From Chrysomallon squamiferum (lineage: Eukaryota; Mollusca; Gastropoda; Neomphalida; Peltospiridae), in NCBI GenBank assembly GCA_012295275.1, contig CM022675.1, positions 1,120,581-1,145,580 on the forward strand: a DNA stretch of 25,000 nucleotides, read 5' to 3'. Of this stretch, positions 1 through 12,245 are shown piece by piece (the stretch's first letter is position 1; every line of letters starts with the position of its first letter). The notes under the pieces were generated by a model that did not search any database, was not told where the DNA came from, and saw only the letters and a program-made list of their open reading frames with translations. A program made the translations under genes and the position numbers.

Positions 1-36
1 ACACATATATGTGTACATATATACATAATGCACAAT

Positions 37-73
<37 letters not shown>

Positions 74-210
74 GAACGTATGTGTGTGATGTGTGTATGT
101 GTGTATATAGGTACACACCATTAACATACCAATACCTATGCATATAATCAGACTCGTATTCGTACAGACAAAAACAGAAAAAGCAGACAGACAGACAAAA
201 ACACGCTTAC
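1..210. repeat. (TTA)n and mixed GT/TA repeats
   Basis: (ATT)n at about 39-73 is flanked by GTGTAT/ACATAT-rich sequence. No exon was seen that could continue the minus-strand gene at 211-334. Confidence 0.7.
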
Positions 211-334
211 CCTTTCGAGCACAAGTAGGCGCAGATTTTCTTGTTACGTTTGACTGGCGTCGAGTACGTCAGAACAAGAAACATCGACAACAACAGCACT
301 AGAATTCTCCTCACTGCCATCACGTGATACGTGG
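211..334 (-). CDS. First coding exon of a small secreted cysteine peptide (partial gene)
   Basis: The exon begins after a 3' splice site (pyrimidine run then CCAG at 335-338) and the ATG is at 318-320, 14 bases into the exon, so an upstream untranslated exon is implied. The 36 full codons encode a basic N-terminus (MAVRR), a hydrophobic core of about 15 residues and a likely signal cleavage after residue 20. A dibasic KR follows at 24-25, then NKK and a CX3C motif (Cys30, Cys34, read as C-A-Y-L-C). The exon ends in phase 2 at a GTAAGC donor (intron starts at 210). Its remaining exons should lie left of base 1 and are not in the window. Layout, CX3C motif and intron phase match the exon at 9952-10091, so the two look like paralogues. 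Function is unknown; a secreted neuropeptide-like, defence or toxin-like peptide are all possible. Confidence 0.62.
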
Positions 335-344
335 CTGGAAAAAG

Positions 345-655
345 TGATAAGTAATAATAATAATTATAATAATAATTATAATAATTATAATAACAATAGT
401 AACAATAACAACAGCAACAATAACTATAATAATTGTAATAGGAATAAAACAAAACCAGCAATGATAATAATAACGATGATGATAATGATGATGATGATAA
501 TAATGATAATAATAATAAAGAAACACGGGTATCATTAATAATAATAATAATAATAATGATGATGATGATGATGACAATAATAATAACTTTACTAATAAAA
601 CTACTTCTAAAAAAAATAATAATGATAATAATAAAAATAGTAATAGTCATTAACA

Positions 656-701
<46 letters not shown>
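345..701. repeat. Imperfect (AAT)n/(GAT)n ending in (AAAT)n
   Basis: AAT, GAT and AAC triplets run to about 590, then (AAAT)n at 655-701. The tract lies in the intron just upstream of the minus-strand peptide exon. The open frames it makes (poly-Asn, poly-Ile, poly-Tyr) are artefacts. Confidence 0.85.
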
Positions 702-704
<3 letters not shown>

Positions 705-1254
705 AAAAACACAAAACATACAGGTGAACAGGAAATAGGTAAAGGACTGAAAATTACTGTTTCATTTTCTCCTATGTTTAGATTTTTCTTTTTTTTGTTT
801 CAGTAACAGTGTCACAATTCAAGTAAAACTCCTTTTTTCCACGATGTTTTATTATTATTATTATTATTTTTTTAGTATTGTTGATGGACAAACAACAAAC
901 ACTACTACTACGATTACTAATACTACAACTACCACCACTACTGCTACTACTATTTTATTTGCAACAACAATTATTTCTAGTAAAATTATTACTTATTATT
1001 ACAACTTATCACTATTACTACTAGTATTTTGTATTTTAACTGTATATAGTATTTTTAATATACATATATGTTATGTCATTTTAATTAATTATGAGAGGAA
1101 CAATTTCCAATAAACGTATTGCAATAAATAAAATATTATCTCGCTTCACCTGGGAAGGTTTATTAAAAACAATAAAACGTTTTATATAACACATTACAAA
1201 TGAAGCTGATATTTTACGACAGTAACCAATTATTTCATTCATATATATATATAT

Positions 1255-1257
<3 letters not shown>
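702..1257. other. AT-rich sequence without a recognisable gene
   Basis: Contains short (ATT)n and (ACT)n runs at 846-960. A minus-strand TATATAAAAC near 1180-1190 could be a TATA box for the peptide gene to the left, but nothing else supports it. Confidence 0.4.

Positions 1258-1334
<77 letters not shown>
1258..1334. repeat. (GA)n microsatellite, about 38 units
   Basis: An uninterrupted GA dinucleotide run. Confidence 0.97.
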
Positions 1335-1340
<6 letters not shown>

Positions 1341-1628
1341 GATAAGCAGAAAGACAGACACGTTTCGCCAAAAAGTTATTCAGACGGCAAAGTGAAATGG
1401 ACATTTTTCTTTTTTTTCATTCTCGTCTGCTGCAGACTTGTCACTGCAGCTGTCAGACGTGTTCGGTGTTGTAAACACTGACTGACACTTTAATTTGTAC
1501 ACGTGCAACATCTGTACACGTAATTAAACGTTCAGCAGCGACACCCGCCACATCTCTGTCAGTTTCAGTCTAACACACACAACAACAACATGGAACGTGT
1601 GATGCCGATATTTTGTACATAAGTGCGG

Positions 1629-2798
<1,170 letters not shown>

Positions 2799-2890
<92 letters not shown>
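2799..2890. repeat. (GA)n microsatellite, about 46 units
   Basis: A pure GA run, followed within 70 bases by two TGACGTCA palindromes (2915 and 2950). Confidence 0.97.
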
Positions 2891-2891
<1 letters not shown>

Positions 2892-3007
2892 GCACATCAA
2901 TAAATACAATTACCTGACGTCATCAATTTGGTAGCGCAAAAGTAATTATTGACGTCATCAGATAGACAGTCAGATTGACGAAAGAGAAAAAGAAAATGTA
3001 AGCTTTA

Positions 3008-3100
3008 TTGTTATTATTATTATTATTAGTAGTAGTAGTAGCATCAGTAGCAGCATCAGCAGCAGTAGTAGTAGAAGCAGCAGCAACAATAATAATAGTT
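3008..3100. repeat. (TTA)n/(GTA)n/(GCA)n compound triplet repeat
   Basis: Triplets drift from TTA to GTA to GCA and back to ATA. Confidence 0.85.
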
Positions 3101-3918
3101 GAATACTTTGTTAATGTGACAGGTATTCTTTTTGTTTAGTTTCTTTCTTTCCTTCTTTCTTTTTTTTTTCTTTCCGATCTGATTATTTTTTTCTTCTGTT
3201 GTTGCTGTTTGCTAATGCAACCTTGCCATTTATTGACTGTTAATACAAACATCTGAAATGTCAACGTTCTTATTTTTGCTATTACTCTAGAAATATTCGT
3301 AATTGTAAATGATCAATGATGTTCGTCCCTGTGTTTCTGTGTATCTGTGGTTAATAACGTGTAATTTACTTTAATACCGAGGATTAAAGGACACACAGTC
3401 GTAGTCGAGGGCTGAAACCAAAGTTCAGTTTGCATTACAAAGCCCGGATCACACATTTATTTATCTATTTCTGCTTCCAAACATTTCAGCTTGAATATTT
3501 ATGATTAAAGTAATCGAATGAGTACGTATGTATCGTCGATGTTGTTAATGACGTGGTTGTGTTACACGTAAAATAATAATGACGTATGGCAAATGTCTGA
3601 TTGGATTAATGCGTAAAATTACTCGGCGTTATAGGTGTCTGTGCGTGTGCGTGTGCGTATGCGTGTGCGTGTGCGTGTCTGTGTATTTGTGAAGAATTAT
3701 TTCAGGAATAAATATTCTGTTGTTATGTGTACGTCTGAATAGACTCTGAACTCAGACAATATTCGGGAACGCACGTGCGCAGGAGGACAAAGTCCAATCA
3801 CGACCTCACAAACCCGTCAGATGTCACTAACTAGATTTATGTGCGTCTGTCCTCTCTGTATATATGTGCTTGTATATGCTTATTACAGATACATTAACCA
3901 TCACATTAATATTAACTG
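3101..3918. other. Unique intergenic sequence with a (GTGTGC)n patch
   Basis: Mostly non-repetitive. A GTGTGC-type repeat lies at about 3638-3682. No gene seen. Confidence 0.5.
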
Positions 3919-4076
3919 AAAGTATCAAAACGTACATATCCATCAAAAAGTATTAAAACAACTATTAATTAATAATATTAAAACGTACAAATTCATCAAA
4001 CGTATTAAAACAAATATTAATTAACAATATTAAAACATACATATTCATCAGACGTATTAAAACAAATATTAATTAA
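3919..4076. repeat. 52-bp tandem repeat, three copies
   Basis: Copies begin near 3920, 3973 and 4025. Each contains an ATTAAAACRTAC core, then TTCATCARACGTATTAAAACAA and TATTAATTAA. Period is about 52-53 bases and copies are roughly 85-90 percent alike by eye. Confidence 0.8.
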
Positions 4077-5150
4077 CTTATATAGTTATTGAAAGAATTA
4101 AAATATAAATATTAATTACCGTATATTTATTACGATGGTCGTTGTTTAATAAATTTCGTTTCATCTATCTATCTATTTATTAATCTTTATTTCTCTATAT
4201 ATCTGTCAGTCTGTCTACTAGAGAGATAATTAAATTGATACTTCATAATAAAACATTTACAAAAAAAAACCTGTAGAAGTTGTTGTATCACTTCGTGATT
4301 ATTCGAACAAGTAACATACGTCACTGACTGAAGATGTTTCAAACAACAGAAATAAATGTTCTCTTTTTTATCTACGTGTTTTACTAGATGTGATTTGTTC
4401 TTTTGAAAATAGAATAAGAATAACGAGCGGTCAAATTAAAAACGCCACAGGTAACTTTTCTAAGTTCTGAAGTAAACGAATTCATCTTTTCAATCGCCAC
4501 CATTGTGGGCAGCCTTTTTCTTAGCCTCGTTATGGATGACTTGATGGTAAAACGAGAGACTTTAGAAACAAACTTTGTGTCGCAGATTTCATTGTTTAGT
4601 TAGTAAACTCACAAAGATTGGTGCGTTTTTAAAGAGCCCCAGTATAATACTGATTTAGTAGTAGTGGCTGCAGCAACAGCACCAGCAATTGTAGTAGTAG
4701 TAGTAGTAGTAGTAGTAATAGAAAATAGTAAAAAATGGTCGTCGTGTTAGCAGTAATAGTAGTGGTAGTAGTAGCAGCAGCAGCAGAAAAAGAAAACCGC
4801 ATTTTTATTTTATTTTATTTTTCTTAAACTCATTAGCTTAAATTAATTAAGTATAAAATTTTATATTTTCATTTGAACAATAAAACGTACAAGAATTGTC
4901 CCAGTAAGAAATCTGGTGTAAAGTAGTTTGATAATACATTTAACAATAAATGCGTAACATTATTAGATTTATAAACAGCGAAAAGCAGGTCTTAAGATGG
5001 GAAAAAAAAAAAAAAAAAATTGAATATAGAATTATTAACCGGAGAAAGGAACGTGTGTGATGAAATACGTGTCTCAAAAGAGGAGTATTTAATGAAATAA
5101 GTCGAATAATTTCATTTCAGTACAGTGGCAGATGGTTATATTGAGGTGAC
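4077..5150. other. AT-rich sequence, no gene; triplet repeat inside
   Basis: (AGT)n/(AGC)n triplets at about 4657-4795 and an A run at 5000-5018. A minus-strand frame open from about 4600 down to 4391 has no start, splice sites or recognised domain. Confidence 0.45.
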
Positions 5151-5480
5151 ACGAATGAGAGAGAGATAGAGTCACAGAGACAAAGACAGAGATATAGAGA
5201 CACAGGGACAAAGACAGAGAAAAAGAGACAGATCATATAGCATATAGATAGACAGATTGACAGATAAATCATAATATATACATGCACACAGACAGATTGA
5301 TAGATACATACATAACATACATACATACATACACACACATACATACATACATACATACATAGACAGACCGATAGATTACATAGATATATAAACAAATAAA
5401 TATAAAGATAGACTGACAGATGCACAGAGATAGACAGATAGATAGGGTGAATGGGTAGATAGAAAGATAGACTGACAAAA
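5151..5480. repeat. (GACA)n, (GATA)n and (ACAT)n tetranucleotide cluster
   Basis: Mixed degenerate tetranucleotides, with the purest ACAT run at about 5305-5360. Poly-Tyr/Val/Cys frames on the minus strand are artefacts. Confidence 0.85.
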
Positions 5481-5556
5481 CATTAAAGATATCTACATAT
5501 ATTCGAGGGTTTTTTTTAAGAGAAAATTAATATATTAATTTAATATATCATTTACA

Positions 5557-5635
5557 AATAAAATAAAATAAAATAAAATAAAATAAAATAGTCACACAAA
5601 ATATTACTAAATGAACTAAAAAAAAAAAAAAAAAA

Positions 5636-5690
<55 letters not shown>
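5557..5690. repeat. (AAATA)n, A run and (TAA)n
   Basis: AAAATA units at 5557-5590, about 19 A at 5618-5637, then about 18 TAA units up to the candidate exon donor at 5695. Confidence 0.9.
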
Positions 5691-5692
<2 letters not shown>

Positions 5693-5695
5693 CAC

Positions 5696-5829
5696 GTTTG
5701 ATAAAAACAGATGTATGGGAAAGTGACAATTCTTCAGCCTTGCAGAATAGCGTGGTGTGGTGCGGCGTGACTCTGTTGGAAAACACTACAGACAAAGTAT
5801 CCGAAGTCAGTGATATCGGAAGACACAAG
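5696..5829 (-). CDS. Possible isolated exon, unknown product
   Basis: A patch of unique, GC-richer sequence is bounded on the minus strand by a candidate acceptor (GTTCCCAG, AG at 5830-5831) and a good donor (AAAC/GTGAGT, exon end 5696). The frame is open for 44 codons (from LCLPISLTSDTLSVVFSNRV to ..SHTSVFIK), with two cysteines. The other strand is also open, so the coding direction is unproven and no neighbouring exon was found. The donor runs directly into a (TTA)n tract on the minus strand. Confidence 0.2.
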
Positions 5830-6221
5830 CTGGGAACGCACGTGGCTTGTCTAAGCGTTTGTCAGCCTATCGTTTGCTCTTGGCATTATATAGTAAATAT
5901 CGACTGTTTTCGGGAAGATTCGGAATTAATCGTAACAGCCGAAACTGACCAACCGAACATTTGACAGTTTTGTCATTAAGCGATGACAAATTCGAGAGTT
6001 TTGATTGGATAAAAAGAAACTGATACACGTGGGTGGTGGTGGAGGGATGTTCAGAAGGATTTTTTAATTTTTTTTTTAATTTATTTTTTTTTATTGTTAT
6101 TTTTCTTGTTGTTAAAAAGAGACTGGAATTGACAAGATTAATTTTTAAAACTGACTGAAATAAATCGCAGACTGTCGCGCATTTTGAGAATATGACAGTT
6201 ATTTTGATAACCGTAATTCAA
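5830..6221. other. Mostly unique sequence, no gene
   Basis: GC-richer up to about 6050, then T-rich. A plus-strand open frame spans 5698-5964 over the candidate minus-strand exon, but it has no recognisable domain. Confidence 0.4.
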
Positions 6222-7090
6222 CTATTATAACACCACTACTACTACTACTGCTGCTGCTGCTACTACCACTACTACTGCTAACTACTATTACTATACTACT
6301 AGTACTACTACTACTGATACTACTACTACTACTACTACTACTAATGATACTACTACTACTACTGTTACTACTACTACTACTACTACTGCTGTTACTACTA
6401 CTACTACAACTGTTACTACTACTACTACTACTGCTGTTACTACTACTACTACTACTGATACTACTACTGCTGTTACTACTACTACTGTTACTACTACTAC
6501 TACTACTACTACTGTTACTACCACCACTACTACTGTTTACTACTACTACTACTACTGTTACTACTATTACTACTACTACTACTACTGTTACTACTACCAC
6601 TACTACTACTGTTACATACTACTACTATGTTACTACTACTGTTACTACTACTACTACTACTGTTACTACTACTACTTACACTGTTACTACCATTACTACT
6701 ACTACTACCACTGTTACTACTACCACTACTATTGTTACTACTACCACTACTACTACTACTGTTACTACTACTACTACTGTTACTACTACTACTGTTACTA
6801 CTACCACTACTACTACTACTGTTACTACTACTACTACTGTTACTACTACTACTACTGTTACTACTATTACTACTACTACTACTACTGTTACTACTACCAC
6901 TACTACTGTTACTATTACCACTACTACTGTTACTACTACTACTACTACTACTACTGTTACTACTACTACTACTGTTACTACTACTACTACTATTACTACT
7001 ACTATTACTATTACTACTATTACTACTACTACTATTACTATTACTTCTACTACTACTACTCCTACTCCTACTCCTACTACTACTACTAAC
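6222..7090. repeat. (ACT)n satellite-like triplet block, about 870 bp
   Basis: TAC/ACT triplets are interrupted regularly by GTT, ACC, ATT and GCT. Because the period is three, all frames on both strands stay open (poly-Thr, poly-Leu, poly-Val, poly-Ser), giving spurious frames up to 273 codons. Confidence 0.95.
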
Positions 7091-7117
7091 AATACAAATA
7101 ATAATAATAATAATACA

Positions 7118-7165
<48 letters not shown>
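7091..7165. repeat. (AAT)n then (ATT)n
   Basis: AAT units at about 7096-7113 switch to ATT units at 7121-7164, forming a potential hairpin. Confidence 0.9.
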
Positions 7166-7166
<1 letters not shown>

Positions 7167-8400
7167 TTTTAAAAAAAAAAAAATTTTTAGTTCCATTTAA
7201 GCTAGATTCGGTTCACTTTATAGTCGCAGCAAACAAATTCTTTCTTTCTCTTTCTTTCTTTCTAATTTTCTTTCCTTTCTGCTACCTTTTCCCTTTCATT
7301 TTTCATGATTATTTTATTTATTATTAAATCTTTCTTGCAGGAAAAAAAAAAAAAATAATAATAATAATAATTAAAAAAAAAAAATTCTGATCAGCTATTA
7401 GCGTGGACTAAAAGAAAGAAAAAAGAAAATTCCTATTTCTTTTCTCCTTTCTATCATTTATTCATTCTTCTTCTTTTTCATCGGGTCATTCATTCGTAGA
7501 TGCGTGCACACAAAATTAAATATTTTTTACATTATTCACGCGGGTTGAAGAAAATGTTTGTGAAATACTATTAACTCCATAGTCGCCCACTAATAATTTC
7601 ATCAACTTCCTTTTGCGTCAGCTGAAAAGATGGCCGAGAAGCAGAGTAAAAATAAACTGTGTTTGGAGACCATAAGAATTTCTTTACCCAGAAATCAATT
7701 CATTTGATTAACGCTAAAGTAAATATTAGATCTCAGTCGTGAAAATCTGTTTTAATCTAAAAATTCTGAGAATTTCTCATTGATAGAAGACAGAATGTTT
7801 TTCTTTCCTTTTAGTTCTGTGTTGTATTCTTTCATTTTTGGTTTCGTTCATTTTTCGTTTATGTTCTTTGTAACATTCTTTCATTCATTCACTTTTCTTC
7901 TTTCGTTTTCTAATTTTGTCTCCTTTTTAATACTTTCATTCATTCACTACTCTTCTGTTTTCTTTCTTTCTTTTCGGTTCTTATTTCGTTGTAATTTTCT
8001 GCCTTGACATTTTCATTTATTCATTCATTCTTTCTTTAATTCTTTCTCCCTTTCTTAATACTTTCTATTCGTTGATTCATTCTAAAGCTTATCTTTGCTT
8101 TCTTTCATTCATTCGTTCATTTCGTGTCTTCTTTCATTCTTTCTCTTGTATTTATTGTTCTCGAATGTCTTTTAGCAGGCCACCATTAACCGTTCGATAG
8201 ACGTGTCTGTTGTCTATTATCCTATCAAAACACGCGTTACATCAGCATGAAACAACAAGAAAGAAATATACATTTGTTACGAAGACTCTAATTGGTAGAA
8301 TTATGTAACGATCTTAATTTAAATAATTATGTTCTCCGAAAACTGAATATTTAAATTAGGGTTATGTAAATCGTTACCAAGAAGATAAGACAGGAGTTCA
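7166..8400. other. T/C-rich sequence with diffuse (TTTC)n and (ATTC)n, no gene
   Basis: Scattered TTTC, CATT and TTCATTCA units between 7230 and 8170. The 75-codon frame at 7780 is Phe/Ser-rich low complexity and rejected. Confidence 0.5.
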
Positions 8401-8740
8401 TAGGTAAATCTTTTACATACATACGTACAGACACACGTACATAGATATATACAGAGGTACAAACACACGTACATGCATACATACATACGTTCAGACACAC
8501 GTACATGCATATATACAGACGTGCATACACATGTACATACATACATACATACAAAAACACATACATTGTCTATTTGACGTACATAAGACAGAGAAAAATC
8601 ACACCTAAATACACACATGTTTATGCATATGGAAATCTCTCTCTTTTTGTTTGTCTCTATGTGTGTATATGTGTGTGTGTGTGTATACATGTATGTATGT
8701 GTGCTAGTGTCTGTATGTCTATGTATGTATATGTGTCAAT
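8401..8740. repeat. (ACAT)n and (GTAT)n with ACACGTACAT units
   Basis: ACAT-rich to about 8560, then GTGTAT-rich from 8655. The segment 8425-8545 has a loose 54-bp period (ACAGACACACGTACATA...). Confidence 0.75.
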
Positions 8741-9045
8741 ATGTGCGTAATCTTCTATTTGATGTTTCTAATTGCTGACGTTCTACAAGTTTTTCTGTCA
8801 CAGTTAATTTACGACATCGCTCGGAAACACCAACGCAACTTCGCAGAAGAGTCGCAGTTTTTGTACGCGAAAATTTGTGTCTGTTTTTTCTTAGAACCTT
8901 TCCATAGTTCCTGTCATGTCGCATCTCTTTCAACAGTCAGATGATTTAATTAGCTGCAACACGTCACACTCGAGCTAATTTCCTTTACAGCGAGCTTTAC
9001 AAATCGCTGGACTGGTATCCCGCCATATCCAGTAATATCGGTTTC
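8741..9045. other. Unique, GC-richer sequence upstream of the small peptide gene
   Basis: Open on both strands over 8741-8933, without splice sites that fit neighbours. Candidate acceptor TTTTTCTGTCACAG at 8803. It may be regulatory or a decayed exon. Confidence 0.3.
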
Positions 9046-9053
9046 TATAAAAG
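9046..9053 (+). promoter_or_regulatory. TATA-like box upstream of the small peptide gene
   Basis: TATAAAAG occurs in a patch of unique, higher-GC sequence. It lies about 900 bases before the first coding exon, whose short leader after a 3' splice site demands an upstream exon. Transcription would start near 9075-9085. No initiator or leader-exon donor is certain. Confidence 0.3.
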
Positions 9054-9337
9054 TAGGATCGCGACGAAAGATTAATTCTTTTTGAGCCTCTAGCACGAAA
9101 CGAAATGAATCCTGAATTTAGGGTTTATTGTTATTAGTAAACTAAGAATATTTTTTTCTGGTATGAAGTTAAAAAAAAGAAAAATATAAAAGAAAAAAAG
9201 AAAAAAAAAAGAAAAATGGAAAAAGAAAAAAGAAGAAAGGAAAAAGAATAAAAAATAATTTTCATTTTTTATCTTTAACATGTTTTTGTTATTGTTGTTG
9301 CTATTATTATTATTGTTATTATTATTACTGTTTTTAA

Positions 9338-9370
<33 letters not shown>

Positions 9371-9899
9371 AATGTATTAATATAGTCCCCCCCTTAATAT
9401 CTGCCCCCCTTTTCCCTCCCTTCCCCACTCTCCTTCAGTCGGCTTCAAGTAAGAAACACTAATTTACTTTCACTACAGACAGGTAGAGCAAAGTTACATA
9501 GAAACAGAGGCATTCGGGGAACAGTGCTGTTTTGTAAACTGACACACTAGATAAGAAAACTGCACTCAGTGACACCTCGCATAACTTCACATTCACTTGG
9601 TCAGTCATTTCTGAATGTAGGACGAACGTTTTATAGAAAGGTAAAATTGTTTTTTGATTCCAGATTAGTAAATTCAAAGTTTTTCTTCATCTGTATTTTA
9701 GTACGGGTGTAGATACATAAGTAAATTTGTATTTGTGAATGTGTGCGTGCTTTTGTTTTGCTAATTTAATTTATTTGTGTGCGTTGGTTATTGTACGTAG
9801 CATTATAATATGCAAAAGTAGTTGTTACTTACATTTTTTTTTCATCTTTCTTTCTTTCTTCTTCCTTTCTTCTTTCCTTCTTAGCTCTCTTTATTTTGC

Positions 9900-9934
<35 letters not shown>

Positions 9935-9951
9935 TTTTATTTTTTTCACAG
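9054..9951. other. Probable leader exon and first intron of the small peptide gene, with repeats
   Basis: Holds an A/G-rich run (9170-9260), (TTA)n at 9300-9370, unique sequence at 9380-9830, a (TTTC)n patch, and (ATT)n at 9901-9933 just before the coding exon. The leader exon donor is not identified. Confidence 0.35.
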
Positions 9952-10091
9952 AACATGTTGCTGTGGCAACTGTTGTTAATTTCACTTTTTGTGCTCGGTT
10001 TAAAAATAACAAACGTGACGTCACATCCAAATATCTCTCGTCGAGGGAAAGATGAGAGTAAATATGGATGTAAATATCTCTGTGAACACAG
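9952..10091 (+). CDS. Small secreted cysteine peptide, first coding exon
   Basis: The 3' splice site is a T-rich run ending CACAG at 9951. The ATG at 9955 lies only 3 bases into the exon, implying an upstream 5' untranslated exon. The 45 full codons give a strongly hydrophobic signal segment (residues 1-17, beginning MLLWQLLL), a likely cleavage near residue 20-23 and a possible N-glycosylation site at N-V-T (20-22). A dibasic RR follows at 29-30, then a CX3C motif (Cys39, Cys43, read as C-K-Y-L-C). The exon ends in phase 2 at a textbook CAG/GTAAGC donor (intron from 10092). It reads in frame into the exon at 11368. The same architecture on the minus strand at 211-334 supports a gene family. 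I do not recognise the family by name, and the role is not known. Confidence 0.68.
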
Positions 10092-10236
10092 GTAAGCAAC
10101 TCGACAGGTTAAAATCAAAAGATATGTGTGTGAAGGAATAACAGAAACACACATACAGACAGACAAACACATAAACACACACTGCACACACAGTCACAAC
10201 CACACACAGTGCATAAACAGAAATTTCTCTCTAACA

Positions 10237-10320
<84 letters not shown>

Positions 10321-10734
10321 ACCCTTCCCCCTCTCTTTCTTTCTCTCTCAAACACACCCACCCACATAAACACACATAGCTGAAATGATTCTAAATCAGA
10401 CTTTCAGCTGAAATTAATTTTGTACTCGGTGACGGTAATATTGTATTACCTGACAATGCTAACACGCTCAACAGCCTTGCTCCTGTTGTGTCCGCGTGCA
10501 TTTCTATCTGCGTCACTTAGTTTGTGGCTGCTAATTAAATAAATCTCTGTATTGCACGACATAACCGAGTTTGCGGCGACTGAAAGCGGAATATAAAGTG
10601 GACGATGATAACTAATTTTTCTCACTTTTCTTCTTCCCTTTTGTTGCAGTTAATATAATAGAAACGTATGAAAGCAGAAGTAATAGACTGATTTTGTAAT
10701 AACTGCCATTACTATATATATATATATAGATACA

Positions 10735-10768
<34 letters not shown>

Positions 10769-11281
10769 CATACATGTATGTATGTAAACATGCATTCATA
10801 CTACTACTGCTACTACTTCTACTACTACCACAACTACTAAAACAACAACAACTACTTCTACTAAAATTACTATGACTACTATTACTACCAAAATAAAGTA
10901 ACTACCACCAGTACAACAGCTACTGCTACAACTGTTTCTACTATCATAACTACAATTATTATCACTAATATTACTATTACTGCTACTTTAACAACAACTA
11001 CTACCACAACTACAACTACTACTACCATTACTACTCTTATTACTACTACTGTTATTATTACTATTAATATAACCGTTATTATTAATACTGCTATCACTAT
11101 TACTACCGTGAACTACATCAACAGCAACTACTACTACAATAGCTATTAATATTACTGCCACTGTTGTTTTTTGTTGTTGCAATTATTATTGTTATCACCA
11201 TGACTATTATTACAATTATTATAATTATTATTTTATTATTATTGTTATTTTTGTTGTTGTTATTATTATTATTATTATTAC

Positions 11282-11328
<47 letters not shown>

Positions 11329-11333
11329 TTATT

Positions 11334-11365
<32 letters not shown>

Positions 11366-11367
11366 AG
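10092..11367. other. Intron of the small peptide gene, repeat-filled
   Basis: Contains (TC)n at 10238-10319, unique sequence at 10385-10700, (TA)n/(ACAT)n at 10715-10770, (ACT)n-like triplets at 10798-11130 and (ATT)n/(TTG)n at 11220-11364, which abut the acceptor. Confidence 0.5.
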
Positions 11368-11431
11368 AGGAATATGTCCCCCGGGCTGTAACGATGCTGA
11401 CATCATTGACTGGTTTGACGAAACAAAGTAA
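11368..11431 (+). CDS. Small secreted cysteine peptide, second coding exon
   Basis: The acceptor is TAG at 11365-11367, preceded directly by (TTA)n and (TTG)n repeats. Entering in phase 2 from 10091, the frame stays open and adds a second CX3C motif (C-P-P-G-C), followed by an acidic Asp-rich stretch ending DWFDETK. It then either stops at TAA 11429-11431, giving a 66-residue precursor, or splices at an ACAAA/GTAAAA site (exon end 11427, phase 2) into the exon at 11986. An alternative acceptor two bases later gives an early stop, which argues for the 11368 start. With the first exon the cysteines are spaced CX3C-X5-CX3C, enough for two disulphides. The donor is weak (A at -1 and +5), so which ending is used is open. 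Confidence 0.6.
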
Positions 11432-11597
11432 AATTATTTTTATCATTTTCTTTGTTTAATCTCTTTTAAATTGACACATAGAAAATAATTATTAAATTAA
11501 AATATGTGGGTGCTACACTTTCTTGTTGTTTGAAAATAGATAGATAGATTAGATGGATAGCTAAATAGATAAATAGACTGATAAATAAATAAATATA

Positions 11598-11636
<39 letters not shown>

Positions 11637-11693
11637 GTGTTTGAAAAAATGAGTGAAGAAATTATGATGATGGTAATGCTGATGATAATGATG

Positions 11694-11732
<39 letters not shown>

Positions 11733-11985
11733 GAAAACTAAAAACTAAAAATAAATTCATCAATATATCCATAACGAAAAGAACTTTGTCCTTGATTAAA
11801 ATATTGCATATTTATTCGATCCGAATTCCACTGAACCGATTAATATATCTGACAAATGGTTATTGTCCGCTAATGCACAGTTTTCACGTGCTCTGTGAAT
11901 TCACTACTTTGTGTCAATTATATATAATGATAATGATGATACCAAAAAGGAAACAAAACAAAAACAAAATCTCTGTTATGCGCAG
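11432..11985. other. Intron sequence with (AAAT)n and (AAT)n
   Basis: (AAAT)n at 11580-11636 and (AAT)n at 11700-11731; the rest is unique AT-rich DNA. Confidence 0.5.
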
Positions 11986-12090
11986 ATCGGCCGGCAAGTT
12001 ACCAAGCAACGTCAAGGCACTACTAGAACTACATCATCAGCAACCATCACAACGAGTACAACGGCCCCTGAAGACAAACCCCAGCCACTG
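11986..12090 (+). CDS. Probable third coding exon of the small peptide gene
   Basis: The acceptor is a short pyrimidine run ending GCGCAG at 11985 and the donor is CACTG/GTGAAT at 12090/12091. At 105 bases it is phase-symmetric (2 to 2), like the preceding exon. Entered in phase 2 it encodes about 34 residues (SAGKLPSN.., leucine-rich in the middle, then basic, ending ..NPSH), with no cysteine. Splicing to 12811 would create a TGA stop across the junction; without splicing, one more Trp precedes a TGA. A second frame (phase 0) is also open but is Thr/Ser-rich, resembles translated repeat and leads to a stop soon after the next junction. It could instead belong to a separate transcript. Confidence 0.38.
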
Positions 12091-12114
12091 GTGAATATTT
12101 TATATAGTTTTTAT

Positions 12115-12202
12115 ACGATTATTACTACCACCACTACTACTACTACTTCTACTACTACTACTACTGCTATTACTACTACTACAACTATTACTACTACTAC
12201 TT

Positions 12203-12245
<43 letters not shown>

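Noticed and set aside
6199-7172. Poly-Leu, poly-Thr, poly-Val and poly-Ser frames up to 273 codons
   Set aside because: Translations of the (ACT)n triplet block, open in every frame on both strands.
8741-8944. Frames open on both strands, possible exon
   Set aside because: No pair of splice sites consistent with neighbours and no recognised domain; described only as unique sequence.
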